In this document: in pieces, positions 50,901 to 60,452 of the stretch
How positions within the stretch are numbered: the first letter of the stretch is position 1
Layout: every line of letters begins with the position of its first letter
Source: Manduca sexta
Lineage: Eukaryota > Arthropoda > Insecta > Lepidoptera > Sphingidae
Direction: 5' to 3'
DNA length: 64,000 nucleotides
Assembly (NCBI RefSeq): GCF_014839805.1
Contig: NC_051121.1
Span: 2,091,116 to 2,155,115 of the forward strand
Program-made: the position numbers and the translations under genes
The notes under the pieces: generated by a model
Seen by the model: the letters and a program-made list of their open reading frames with translations, nothing else
What the model was told of the DNA's origin: nothing
Database searches by the model: none

Positions 50901-51122
50901 GGCGGGATACGGATAAACATCTCCAAATCCATCCCGTCCTTCATTGCCAATAATGATGACAAAAGCCTCGAAGATATTAGCGCGGATGACGAACCGCTCC
51001 CACCAGGAGAAGAACCCGAGTTGGAATATAAACTAAAACCTGCGTTAGAAGGAATACATTTCAGCAAGCAGCCGCCGGTGCAACGAGGCAATGAGTTATC
51101 AGGGTTGTGTTCTATTATGTAG
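26820..51122 (+). CDS. Pcf11: PCF11: pre-mRNA cleavage complex II factor, interrupted by a retrotransposon
   Basis: Exons: 26820-26972, 31003-31128, 31206-31382, 32428-32592, 33103-33231, 34159-35019, 39195-39345, 39666-39961, 40054-41644, 41910-42246, 43216-43442, 43552-43785 plus 49383-49426 (one exon split by the element), 49604-49780, 50157-50331, 50758-51122; about 1,735 residues in all. Exons 1-3 encode the CID (residues 1-152) that binds the RNA polymerase II C-terminal domain (KLPVLYLVDSIIKNVGGAY). Exon 4 is a Lys/Glu/Gln coiled coil. Exon 6 is charged. Exon 8 has the family stretch LFGNEDVDLRQLP. The C-terminal part has zinc finger 1 (CSGCGTRFPPEH) and zinc finger 2 (CALCGDAF to HPLC), which flank the CLP1-binding region. 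PCF11 acts in 3'-end cleavage and transcription termination. Odd points: the BEL/Pao insertion between the Cys pairs of finger 2, a frame slip in exon 6, and a phase mismatch between exons 8 and 9. As assembled, translation stops at 43806-43808. Confidence 0.96.
26973..31002 (+). other. PCF11 intron 1 (4.0 kb)
   Basis: A long AT-rich intron directly after the first 51 codons. It holds several AATAAA hexamers (for example near 27635, 28640, 29036 and 30814) and no recognisable exon or repeat. Vertebrate PCF11 limits its own level by poly(A) sites in intron 1; whether these hexamers are used is unknown. Confidence 0.6.
31383..32427 (+). other. PCF11 intron 3
   Basis: AT-rich intron of 1,045 bp. 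Around 32250-32275 it has 'cttttttgcaacaccctgta', which matches one terminal repeat of the small element at 18252-18449, so a broken MITE end may be present. Confidence 0.55.
32593..34158 (+). other. PCF11 introns 4 and 5
   Basis: AT-rich introns on either side of the exon at 33103-33231. Nothing recognisable was found. The acceptor in front of exon 6 is 'tttgtccgcag' at 34148-34158; a second, weaker AG at 34138-34139 ('ggtgtacag') is discussed among the findings. Confidence 0.6.
35020..39194 (+). other. PCF11 intron 6 (4.2 kb) with a TIR element
   Basis: AT-rich except for 36606-37220, a GC-richer element with imperfect terminal inverted repeats. No further exon was recognised, and the frame just upstream of 39195 is intronic. 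Confidence 0.65.
36606..37220. mobile_element. MITE-like element with about 50-bp imperfect inverted ends
   Basis: The left arm at 36606-36660 contains 'ttcgcactgggc' and 'gcgttggtcaacgcg'. The right arm at 37168-37220 contains 'gcgttggtcaaacgc' and 'gcccagtgcgaaagcggc', the reverse complement in the same order. The interior is clearly GC-richer than the intron around it and has no transposase frame. No target duplication could be fixed, so the exact ends may be off by a few bases and the superfamily is unknown. Confidence 0.65.
42247..43215 (+). other. PCF11 intron 10 with (GA)n
   Basis: AT-rich intron of 969 bp; it holds a (GA)9-10 microsatellite at 42911-42929 and nothing else recognisable. 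Confidence 0.65.
42911..42929 (+). repeat. (GA)n microsatellite
   Basis: Nine to ten GA units in PCF11 intron 10. Confidence 0.85.
43781..43785 (+). repeat. target-site duplication, left copy
   Basis: The bases ccgcc directly precede the left LTR. The same five bases follow the right LTR at 49378-49382. Five bases is the usual size for BEL/Pao insertions. Confidence 0.93.
43786..44220 (-). repeat. LTR (3' LTR of the element)
   Basis: 435 bp. On the plus strand it supplies the stop codon that ends the interrupted PCF11 frame (TAG at 43806-43808) and an AATAAA at 43837-43842. On the minus strand, TTTATT at 43868-43873 gives the element's own likely poly(A) signal. Confidence 0.95.
44232..44258 (-). 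other. perfect 10-bp inverted repeat next to the 3' LTR
   Basis: AAGACCATTT (44232-44241), a 7-base loop, then AAATGGTCTT (44249-44258). It lies 12 bases inside the element from the LTR, just upstream (element sense) of a short G-rich stretch 'ggtgggcggca' that is the only polypurine-tract candidate. Confidence 0.7.
44462..45585 (-). pseudogene. BEL/Pao integrase region, frame broken
   Basis: The frame at 45585-44692 carries the N-terminal zinc-binding part (KQHINKCVKCVRQ) and the catalytic core with the acidic residues in GVDYAGP, WSDNGTTFVG and the GGLWEAGIKS region that precedes the final part. The C-terminal domain continues in another frame from about 44725 to 44462 (WRRWSNEYLTNLLHRYKW and DIVLIKEDDLPPSRWLLGRI). 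The switch lies at an A-run (T-run on plus) at about 44731-44735, consistent with one missing base. Integrase inserts the DNA copy into the host genome. The gene is named a pseudogene because no single frame encodes it. Confidence 0.9.
45554..47198 (-). pseudogene. BEL/Pao protease and reverse transcriptase, broken and lacking RNase H
   Basis: The segment from 47198 to about 47020 carries an aspartic-protease signature (ALVDQGSQACF). The frame from 47056 to 45554 carries RT motifs, including VVFNASSKNKRGVSLND, VADIVKMYRQV and the active-site box YMDD at 45824-45835. The two parts switch frame in an A-run (T-run at 47008-47013 on plus). After the RT fingers and palm, the frame runs directly into the short Pro-rich lead of the integrase (KHPIILPHN), so the RT connection and RNase H, normally several hundred residues, are absent. 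Another one-base shift lies between RT and integrase near 45590. Confidence 0.9.
47199..48415 (-). pseudogene. BEL/Pao gag, one frame shift near its start
   Basis: The frame from about 48347 to 47199 includes the DUF1759-like capsid segment (LSKIKIPTFSGNYSEW) and three Cys/His knuckle-like motifs near the end (CEFCNDKHKLCFC, CFNCLGSNHSAYTC, CKICNKRHH). A plausible start ATG at 48415 opens another frame (MQGLVNAQVNIHNS) that would join at an A-run near 48352 if one base were added. Gag packages the element RNA. The end of gag and the protease are also one base out of register near 47218. Confidence 0.85.
48598..48922 (+). repeat. 25-bp minisatellite in the retrotransposon leader
   Basis: About 14 units of 'cactgaacttttgcttggta' followed by 'gaggt' or 'gacgt'. 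Unit starts include 48598, 48622, 48665, 48689, 48714, 48739, 48764, 48789, 48814, 48839, 48864 and 48913; the middle ones are spaced exactly 25 bases. It occupies the space between primer site and gag, that is, the untranslated leader of the element RNA. Confidence 0.93.
48925..48941 (-). other. primer binding site, tRNA-Tyr type
   Basis: The plus strand reads TCCGGCTCGAAGGACCA, which equals the 3' end of insect tRNA-Tyr including CCA as I know it. It is separated from the 5' LTR by a single base. On the minus strand this is the complementary primer binding site starting TGG, as expected. Confidence 0.8.
48943..49377 (-). repeat. LTR (5' LTR of the element)
   Basis: 435 bp, no difference from the LTR at 43786-44220 seen by eye. 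It adjoins the primer binding site on its left and the PCF11 exon remainder on its right. Confidence 0.95.
49378..49382 (+). repeat. target-site duplication, right copy
   Basis: ccgcc, after which the PCF11 exon continues with 'acaacggcgacaactac', encoding HNGDNYHPLCLDDYK up to the donor at 49427. Confidence 0.93.
49781..50757 (+). other. PCF11 introns 13 and 14
   Basis: Two introns flank the acidic exon at 50157-50331. No repeat or other gene was recognised. The sequence 49870-50156 is moderately GC-balanced and open in places but has no homology I recognise. Confidence 0.65.
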
Positions 51123-52675
51123 AGTTCCGATTTAAGTGGATTGGTATCAATTTCAATAAGTATTCTAGAAAATTCTTGTGTGGTTTGTTGTACCTGCAAA
51201 TGTGCTCATGCTTGATGGAAGTTTCCAATCTAAACAGTGGTGGAAGTGTATTTTTTTTTCAAATTCAGGGTTGTTGCTTTTTTTAGTCTCACTGAATTTA
51301 ATTATTTATTTTTGTATAAATTAATTTATCAGAATTATCACCAGCTCTTCAATTTTGATGATTTATTGATTATAATTATTCATTTTCTATTTAAATGTTC
51401 TATTACTAGACCAATCACAACAGCTCATAGTTCCCGGGATTGGTTTGCAAACCTCGAGCTGAAGCGGGTTGATAAGTCGCGAAAGCCTTGTGTTAACATG
51501 AAACCGATGCGTGAGCTCCGAAGATGGTGTAATTATTATACCTCCCATAGAAAATTTTATGTTGATTCACATTTATGGCTAAAACAAAAGCGTAATTCTA
51601 AGTAATGATTTTGTTAACTATCACACCTATTATTTGCAATTAATTAAGTTACTTTTAATAGCTTCCAATTACTATGAGACTCAATGTGTATGTTTGGGTG
51701 ACGAGAAAAGTGTAGTGCCATCCATGCCTTGTATTTTAGATGCCAGAGTTGGCATTTCAACTGTGTACAATGAGCGCCATACTCATCTCATCATTCAAGT
51801 GAATAAAGCAATATGGAAAGTAGCACATGAGGTTGAAAATTAAATAAAAAAATACTACTTAAAAAATATAAATATTTGTAAGTGTCTTGCATATGAAATT
51901 GTTAGTGATTATAAAATTATGTAGAACATAGTGCTAAACGAAACTAAAAAGTTACTATGTATCGCTCTCCACCACAATATATTTAACAAAATGTGATATT
52001 AAAGTTAAGTTTAATTAACAGCGAATTTGCGTTTTGTTTATTTTGTGCGTATTTTTTGTATATTAGCGTTGTAAATTAATTGTATATAATGTATAATAGT
52101 ATGAGACATCGAGTGCTGTCACATCACTGATTAGTGTAGAATCTCTAAGGACTTCGGTTTAGTGATTTATTAAGGCATTATGTGTAAAAATGTCTATGGA
52201 CCTCACTGGAATGCGTACATTGTCTATTAAAATCGAATAGTATGATTATTATCGTGCTATTTTCAGATTTGGCGTCGTAACGGTCCTCAGGTATTAGGCA
52301 ATGATGTATCTGTAGTTTTAAATAACATAATAATTGAGAATTTACTTTTTTAAAGATGATGTATAAGTTAGGTTTTTATGTATAATTTGTTAATGTTATA
52401 AAATGTATTGCTCCGATAAGTAGTTTTATGTTTGGTATTACCAATGTCCTTTTTCAATATTGTCGTCAAATGCTTTCGACTAAATACATTAGAAGAATGT
52501 AATAATTTAATTGGTTGTGTTTGGTGATATTGGCAAATAGTGGTATAAAAAATACAAAAATATTCGTTTTTTTGTTTTTAATCAATAATTTCCTTTCACA
52601 TTCTAGTTAAGTGCCAGAATCACAATGGTTTGTTTAGTTTTTATAATTGTAAATAAAAGTTTACAATGATGATAA
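51123..52675 (+). other. PCF11 3' UTR
   Basis: Sequence from the PCF11 stop to the last good signal on this strand. AATAAA occurs at 51843-51848 and at 52652-52657; the second is followed by a GT/T-rich stretch and is the likely end of the long form. Short open stretches near 51400-51600 and 51640-51840 have no recognisable product. Confidence 0.55.
52652..52657 (+). terminator. poly(A) signal, PCF11 distal
   Basis: AATAAA within 'gtaaataaaagtttac', in a T-rich context, about 1.5 kb after the stop codon. Confidence 0.5.
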
Positions 52676-52683
52676 AAGACTTT

Positions 52684-52689
52684 TTTATT
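52684..52689 (-). terminator. poly(A) signal, NARS2
   Basis: TTTATT on plus gives AATAAA on the minus strand, about 350 bases after the NARS2 stop codon and only 26 bases from the PCF11 signal on the other strand. Confidence 0.5.
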
Positions 52690-53036
52690 TCCTTTTACAC
52701 TACACTATTATACATGATAAATAATATACATAAATCACTACACATAATATATGATCACAAAGTTATACAATCATGGTTTTTCGTCAATTGACTAGTAGGA
52801 ATTTGGATTTTTTTTACAATAGAATAAACATAAGTGTGCATAAACAACATTGGTGTATTTTCTTTGTGCTGATCAATACAATCATTTTACATTAGCGCCA
52901 GTCTTTATAACCAGCCAAAACTTACTCACGAGTGGCATTAATATTTTTACCAGAGACAATCGCTGTTAACGCACCAATTTTCCAAATCAATAGAAAAAGT
53001 AATACCATATCTACTACAGATTAAATAAAACATTTT

Positions 53037-54764
53037 TCACATATCACAATTGTGAGGCCATCGTGGGAAAGGCAGGGTATCTTTTATATTACTAACTCCA
53101 CACAACACTTGTAATAACCTCTCAAGGCCTAAACCAAAGCCTCCAGTGGGTATGTTACCGAACTTCCGTAAATCTAAATACCAGTTCAGCCTTTCTGAGG
53201 GTAGTTTTGATTTTAATCTCTCGTAATTGTCTTCACGGAGACTTCCTCCAACTACTTCACCTGTGATTGGCGTGAGGAGGTCCAGGGCATCCACCTAGAA
53301 ATTAATTATTTGATTTAATAACTTATAGGGAAGGAAGATGACAAGGCTAGTACTGGGTGAAAAACAAATTGTGTAAAAAATACATGATAAGCAGTTTTCT
53401 AGGGAGCTTAGAAGTAATCTAAGTGAGTGTTTTGATATACACAGATATAATTTTTTTTCTTTAATGGAAGTATTACCATTTATTCATATTCAACAATTGT
53501 CACTCATCAGTGGTTCCTAAATTGGACCCTATGTTTTCAATTGTGTCAGAACATTTACCTTTGTATTATCATCAACACATTCCTTCATATAAAATGACTT
53601 CATGTCTTTCGGCCATCTTGTCACAAATACTGGAGCCTTACAATACTCAACCAGCATCAACTCCTGTTCTTTATTTATATCATCAATGACGGTCATGCCT
53701 TTCTTTTGTAAAACAATTTTTGCTTCATCATAAGTCAGTGTTACAAATTTTTGTTCCAACCAAGACGGAGGTTTATTCCCTTTATCTATTAAAATCAAAT
53801 CTGCTTCATTGGAATTCCATGTTTGAATAAAAACATATTGTAATAAACCCTCAATAACTGCTTGTAACTGTTCTAAAGTGTGGCAAAATGCTACTTCAGC
53901 TTCCAACATATAGAACTCAGACAAATGTAGCCTAGATCTAGAATTCTCAGCTCGAAATGTTGGCCCTAGTGTGTACACATTACCCATACTTCTACAAATT
54001 GCTTCCAGATGTAACTGACCACTGACAGTCAAAAATGTTTTTGTACCAAAATATACTGTATCCTTGTCTCGCCCCTCTTGCATCATGGCTTTTATTGTCT
54101 CCTCGTTTTCAGGCTGCACTTTAAACACTTCACCGGCCCCTTCACAATCATTTGATGTGAGTATTGGTGTGTGTATGTTTAAGTAGTTGTTAGCAGCAAA
54201 ATAATCACTTATGTGCTTTGTGAGTGAGCTGCGGACTCTCAGTATGGCCGATATGTAGTTAGTGCGTGACCGTAAGTGCAGGTACTGTCTAGTGTAGTCG
54301 GGTGGATGCGTTGTTCGAGGGTTAAAGGGATAGCCGTCCAGTACAACACAACTTCCCAGGACATTGACATTGTCTGCAACTAGTTCTAACTGTCCTCGCG
54401 GGCTTTTTGTTAATTTCCCGGTTATATGAACGGAGGAACCGTAAGTGAGAGAATCCGGTTTCAAATTTTTCGGTATCACAATCTGTAGCTTCTTTGCACA
54501 TGAACCATCGCTTACATCGGCAAATACAAGTTCTTTTTGTACTCTTAAATTCTTCACCCAACCCTGTAAATTTCATATAACAGACATATTAACGTGTTTT
54601 ATACAGAAAATAAGTATTTATTTTATTAAAATTAATACCTTCACTTCGGCTACTTCACCAACGTTAACCTTCTCAAAAACTGCAGAAATTGGACTGTACT
54701 TTCTATAAACATCTTTGAAATTAAAGAAATACTTCAATTTATTAGCCACAATGTTATTGAACAT
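53037..54764 (-). CDS. NARS2: NARS2: mitochondrial asparaginyl-tRNA synthetase
   Basis: Three minus-strand exons, 54764-54639, 54563-53559 and 53294-53037, join in phase to 462 codons plus stop. It charges mitochondrial tRNA-Asn with asparagine. The N-terminus is basic and aromatic (MFNNIVANKLKYFFNFKDVY), suiting a mitochondrial import signal. Residues about 30-140 form the OB-fold anticodon-binding domain (GWVKNLRVQKELVFADVSDG). The class II catalytic core follows, with motif 2 (PTFRAENSRSRLHLSEFYML) and motif 3 (GGFGLGLERLL) near the end, and the Asn-type HLSEFYMLEAE signature. The tail HNCDM after FPRWP resembles the family end. Length agrees with human NARS2 (477 aa). It is head-to-head with TMEM33 and tail-to-tail with PCF11. 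Confidence 0.95.
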
Positions 54765-56282
54765 GATTTTTAATATATTTCCTTCCTATTTAGTAACTTT
54801 ATTTAAGTAACTTAATTTTTATTCTCTAAACAACAAATCAACAGCTGTGAATTGTCAAACTAATAGATACTTTTTTTTTTTTTCCTTTCGTTCCTCAGGG
54901 AACCGGCTAAGGTCAGAGACCATGCTGCCATGTCATAAGTACTAATAGATACGTTCAAAATTTCCGTGGGTTGAAAAATATATTTATAAATGACAAGAAT
55001 GGAACGCAATTATTTGTGCGGTGAATTTACCGGTTTTCCCAACATTACGTGTGCATGGCTGGCAAGTTTTTTAAATGTGTCAAATGTCATTCGGCAATCG
55101 GCATATCATGCATGTTCGATTCGCTGCGTTGTGATTTGTGAATATATTTTGTGTAATTAATTTATTATTTAATTAAATATTGTGTTGTAATCAATTAATT
55201 GCGAAAGTAAGTACTTTTATAACATAAAAAAAAATAAACTCTAGATGATATGAACAAAAAAATTATCCTATTAAAGTTGGTTGATATGTTAAATTTCGTC
55301 AATCATTGATGACAAAACTCGTCTAACAAGTATCTATGTCCTTGATTTGTACGCTTTACTCGTATTTACATAGGATTTTTATATAATTTGGACGTGAATA
55401 ATAACTTCTGTATAAGCAACTTTTTATGATCTTTGTCAAAATGATCTCCATGGCCTACTGATCTACTTCATAGGTTTTTATGAGAGAACTTATTGCACTT
55501 TCTACCGCGTTTTAACTATGGGCGGTAACTGCTTAAAATTTTAGTACAATTAACCTAAATGCCATGGATGGATTACTGACAACACAAAAAAATTATCAAT
55601 TTTGTTATCTGATAAGAACTTTATTGGATTTTTTTTGTTGAATACAGTCTAGCGGGCTCTAAGCCTACATTTCCTTGTTTAACATAAAATAATGAATTAG
55701 TATGTATTCTGAAGATTTCATACAGAAAATTTATCTTTGTAGCCAAAAATATACAGGATAATGAAACAAAGCTATAACTGCTGATATCTTGCTTTTACAT
55801 CTCATCTATATAATCATTCATTTCATTAAAACTAACCAATTTTGGATCAAAAATAACTATTGTAGTTCAATCAAATTTATTATTGTTATTTTTAATATGA
55901 ATAATAAATTTCTACACTATCCATTACAATACAAAAGCATATTAGTAGTTGTCACTTTCACTCTCTAAGAAGAACAAATTTCATTTACTTTGAGAGCGTA
56001 AAGAAAATGTAATAATAATAATATAAAAGCATCTGATAATAATACTCTCCCATAATTATAATTAATGGTTAATTAACATACATATCCATGGCCTTGTTGG
56101 AAACTGTAGGTACAGAATATATAGAATGAATTGTGTTAGTGAATGAGGAAAAATGTTAAGTGTGAAACACAACTTTATTGTAAAAATACTAAAGTTAGAG
56201 ACATTATTTAACCCAAAGTGATATTGGGATTTTCTACTCAGTACTAGAACATTGTCTTGCATTTTTGTCCAATATGACAACA

Positions 56283-56395
56283 AGCTCGTCCCCTATCATA
56301 TCATGAGACAGAAATACACAGCGGAAGGTGGAGGCATCAATTATGCTTCTGCCTAGCCCTTTGGGGACAAAGGGCTAGAGTGTGTGTGTACTAAA
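56283..56395 (+). repeat. dispersed repeat fragment
   Basis: It contains 'cctatcatatcatgagacag', 'gcggaaggtggaggc' and 'ctgcctagccctttggggac' and ends in a GT run. This matches in part the fragment at 24094-24210. Intronic. Confidence 0.45.
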
Positions 56396-57036
56396 TTTAG
56401 AAGGAAACTTAAATCTTAAATATGTTTATAAATGTGCAACATCTCTATTTTTAAGACTTAAGATTTATGTGCCTATTTTTTGTTTTATAGTGATCTTATG
56501 AAGGTGAACATAATATTAGGATTGCTGGTATTATGGGTGATCAATTGTTATGTGTCACACATGTTTGATATATCTTTGTTAAAAATGAATCTTGGTATAT
56601 TAATGTAACAATGTTGACCTTTGTCATTTATTGCATCGAAATATAGTCACATATATGAGTCAGTTGTTACAAAGCATATTAAATGGACAAATGTATTATA
56701 AATACCTGCTGTCTGAATGCATTTTTTTATCTTTTGATGTCTTTTAAATGTTTTATTAAGTTAGTTTTTTGGTCACTCATCCAATGATTGTGTTGCTAAC
56801 AGACATGTTGCACTAATAAATGATATTGGTTGTGTATATCACAATGTTTGGGATCTCTTACTATTCTATCACTATTAAAATGTGAAGGTAACTAGTGTAG
56901 ATCAGTCGTTATTTTTAAATAAGTGTCAAGAATTCCACACTTAATTAGATAATGCAATCATTCATACAGTAATAATAATAGGACACAAATTTATCATATT
57001 GATTATACAGAAATTAGGAAAGTTGTAATTCAATTA

Positions 57037-57197
57037 CAGTGAAAACCGGTTATAGCGACATCGAATCAGGACGCTATATCTGATAGTCATTATAAACGAT
57101 ACTATTTTTATATGCACTTATTTAAAGGGACTTTACTATTTAGTCGTTATAACCGATGCGTCGCTATAACCGGAGTCGTTATATCCGGTTTTTACTG
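57037..57197. mobile_element. 161-bp MITE with TA target duplication (mariner/pogo-like)
   Basis: The ends are 'cagtgaaaaccggttatagc' on the left and 'gttatatccggtttttactg' on the right, imperfect inverted copies. Each is flanked by TA (57035-57036 and 57198-57199). Internal copies of 'gctataaccgg' strengthen a hairpin. The CAGT...ACTG ends with TA target sites fit Tc1/mariner-type non-autonomous elements; it cannot code for a transposase. Confidence 0.8.
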
Positions 57198-57381
57198 TAT
57201 TTTTGTTTTTTATGAATGATATTTTTTTTTGTCTTATTATGTCCCCCTTGTAATTTCCATGTAAGAAATATAAATTATGTGACTACAATTTGTATCTGTT
57301 CTGAACGTCTCATCAACCCTATTCATAAACTAAAACTCATTCTTTACCTTTAGCCTGTATCTATAATTTATTTACAGAACA

Positions 57382-59642
57382 ATGGCAGACCAAAACCCAC
57401 AAGCTGGAGATACAGGCCCCCCAAAAGGCATCCCGGCGTTGAAGGCGCACGTGGTGGCGAACAAGGTGGATGTCGCTCTCTGGGCCATCCGTGTGCTCAC
57501 TGTGCTCTTCACCGTTGGATATGTCCTGCCCATATTCAATAAGTAAGTGCAATGATATTGTGATTTGTATGCAATAAAAATTTAATTTGAGTGAACTCCT
57601 TTATAAAGATGGTTAAATGTGATTATTTTTTTCAATTGTAATGAGTAAGATATCTGACTAGATAAATAATATACATACTTTAGAAAAAATTTCAGCTACT
57701 GTCAGCAAGTTGAAATGATTTGTGTTATTTGACCTTAAAAATCTGTGTCAACTGTGAAGTCAACATTTTTAGATCTACACTATTTTATTAATTAAATAAG
57801 TAATATTATTAGACTTCCTTTTGAAATACAGAACCAAATTTACAATTATTACACAAATACAAAGCTATACTCTCCATAGGTAACTTAGGCAATATGTATT
57901 TTATTTTAGCTACTTTTATTACACAAAATCTTTAACTGGGGCAAAGCCCTGAGGAAGGAATAACACCTCATCTGCCTTTTTAGCATACTCTGCTTTGAGA
58001 TACACTGATATTTAATATCAATAGTCAGATATTGATATGACATTCAATAATTGACCTTAATAAGTAGCAGGTTTATGTCTCGTTTTTGGTTGTATTGTAA
58101 ATCAATGTGTTAAGAATGTTTGAGGAGGTATTTAGCATATTATTCTGCGAAAATCATTTACCTTGCAGGGCGATTAATCTGTGTTTTTTAGGATTGTGGG
58201 TGACATGAGAATGTTGTTTCCTTTCCTTCTATGAAAAAAAAAGTACTGTTATTGTTAACTTCTTACGAGGGATACATAAATATATTCATAAATACATTAA
58301 TTACTCGCTATGAAGAGGTACTAAGAACTATCTTTATATTCATTTTAAATGTCAATCTCGTCGACAACGGCTACTGTATAGAGATATCAGTGTTTTCAAG
58401 TACCATATACCTTTATGAAGTTTTTATCTAAAGTGCTCCCCCAGCGAACCTGCGCACACCGTATTTTCAGAAGCTATCTACTCGAAATTTATAAAACATA
58501 GAAAAAAAGAACCATCATATTCCAATAACATGTTGTCTTAACTTATTTAAAGTTTCAAATGTTTATTACGTGGATATTCAATCATTAATTTAACAATAAA
58601 CATGCCATTAAAATTGTTGATATTCTAAATTACACATTTTCATAATCAACCAACATTATTAGACTATTAAAAAGGAATGTTTTGTAAAATTTTCAAAAAG
58701 ACCAAAAATCTTTTTTAATATAATTTTTTTGTAAATCTTTGCATATTCTTGTAGTAACTCGTGCGCCCGAAAATGTGTGAAACAAATGTTCAAGGCCGTT
58801 TACCCGTGGGACCGCCTTAAGTACGCCATATAGCGAGTATACCCCCCGCTAATTTGTCGCAGCGACACGCCTCATAAATGATAATACTTACTCGCAGACA
58901 GATGCTTGCTTGGCGGTTAGAACACTCGGCGCCCTGTCTCCACCAGTGCGAGTAATGTCATCTCGCACTCGTACATTCGCTATAGCCTAGCGACAAAACT
59001 ATTAGAACTTTATGCTTCTCGAAGCTCGCTAACTCGTTTCTAGTTCTACTCGCTGATCGTTCATCGTAGGCGGTGGGACAAGTGCCTATGGTAGGTTTCT
59101 CATATGTGAGGGTTCGCCTGGGTAGACCACCGCAATGTCTATTTCTGCCGCCAAGCAGCAATGTGTAGTCACTATTGTATTCCAGTTTAAACAACATTGT
59201 AAACAGTGTAACTGCTGGATATATTAAGACCTATCTCAGGATGGCGAGCGCAGTGGAATACCAAACAATACTTTGTGATTCAAGTTGCTGGATGGTGCTT
59301 CTTTGTTTATGGGCGGTCGTATCGCTTTTCATCAGTCAAACAGCAAGCTCGTCTCGGCATTCAATGCAATATAAAAACAAATAAAAACAGTTGCATCACC
59401 ATAGCTTGACGACCAAACTATTGGTCATAATCACAATCTTACCTAACATTTGTCCACAGCCCAGTATCAGCGTTCCACAAGGCGCTGCTCGCCAACGCGG
59501 CGACCTCGGCGCTGAGGCTTCACCAGCGCATCCCGGCGAGCGAGATCTCGCTCTCGCGGGAGTTTCTCGCCAGGTTCTTCTTGGAGGACAGCGCGCATTA
59601 CCTCTTCTATTCGCTCATATTCATGAACGTTGCGCCTAATTT
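57382..59642 (+). CDS. TMEM33: TMEM33 / Kr-h2: ER membrane protein (5' part)
   Basis: Two coding exons are visible: 57382-57542, and 59460 to about 59642 with an ambiguous donor ('aattt|gtgtat' at 59643 or 'gt|gtatcc' two bases later). They give about 114 residues out of the roughly 250 usual for the family; the rest lies to the right of the window. The start MADQNP resembles human TMEM33. A hydrophobic stretch (VALWAIRVLTVLFTVGYVLP) is followed by the family's ALLANAATSALRLHQRIP and FFLEDSAHYLFYSLIFMN. TMEM33 is a multi-pass protein of the endoplasmic reticulum and nuclear envelope, tied to ER shaping and the unfolded-protein response. The Drosophila name is Kr-h2. Confidence 0.93.
57543..59459 (+). 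other. TMEM33 intron with GC-rich patch
   Basis: AT-rich intron. The part 58755-59180 is clearly GC-richer ('ctcgtgcgcccgaaaatgtg', 'gtcgcagcgacacgcctcat', 'ggcggttagaacactcggcg'), as expected of an old dispersed repeat insertion, but no family or terminal repeats were identified. Confidence 0.5.
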
Positions 59643-60452
59643 GTGTATCCTTTTCCAAATTAATATTTCAAATATAACAGCTAAGTGAATGAACGATCTC
59701 AATTGTTATCTTTGGATCGATCCCTATAATAAACAATTCGGTTTATGTGGAAGCATGTCATTCTGATTGGTACAATTTTACGATCGATCTGGAGATATGA
59801 GAGAGATGAGATCGTTTATTGCTTTTTGCTGTTAACTGAGGGCCAGATACAAGTGTAAGTGTGTTTGTCTGAGTATATAAATTTAAAATAGATACTAAAA
59901 ACCCTTATGCTTTTTGATACGGGTGTTACGGTTAGTCTAGAATTGAAAATGCATGACCCAAAGCTGCTAACGCGAGGACGCCACTATTAGGTTTTATGAT
60001 TGATTGGATAATGGATTTGTGTCTTCTACGGTGATAGTTTTTGTTCATGATGTCATTTGGGACGGACATACCGTTAGCAAGGTGTGGGTGGTCACGAGAC
60101 TGCCTATCCATTTGAGGATGCAAGCGTGATGTGAATTAACCAAAACCATGATTCTTCAATTCTTCATAAGTACATAAGTTTCCGTATTTCAAAAAAACAA
60201 ATTAGTAATACAACAAAAATAATACAATAGACGTGAGTCGTGAGAAAATTTTAATATCGGTTACTTTGAGTCGGACATCTTTCTTACTAGTTTAATTATC
60301 AAAATATCACGTCACAATGTGATGTGTGTAATATATTTCCCGGACATAGTTAAGGTAATCGATATTATTATTTATGAAGTCTATACTGTTAGATTTTAGG
60401 TTTGATTATCCAACTTGCGAGTAGTTTCTTTTTTCATTATTTATTTAAGTAT

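Larger units (their letters stand above)
54765..57381. promoter_or_regulatory. NARS2/TMEM33 divergent promoter and TMEM33 5'-UTR intron
   Basis: The 5' UTR of TMEM33 seems to be spliced. A likely first exon ends at about 55206 (donor 'gcgaaa|gtaagtactttt') and the coding exon is entered through 'atttacag' at about 57371-57378. Transcription of the two genes then starts within a few hundred bases, roughly 54780-55130. Part of a dispersed repeat lies at 54873-54945. The remaining 2 kb is an AT-rich intron with a MITE at 57037-57197 and a repeat fragment at 56283-56395. Confidence 0.55.

Noticed and set aside
51237..51843. Two open frames after the PCF11 stop codon
   Set aside because: They lie in the 3' UTR with no recognised product and ordinary AT-rich composition.
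59932..60123. Minus-strand frame of 63 codons
   Set aside because: No splice sites or domain; intronic or intergenic DNA near SINEs.
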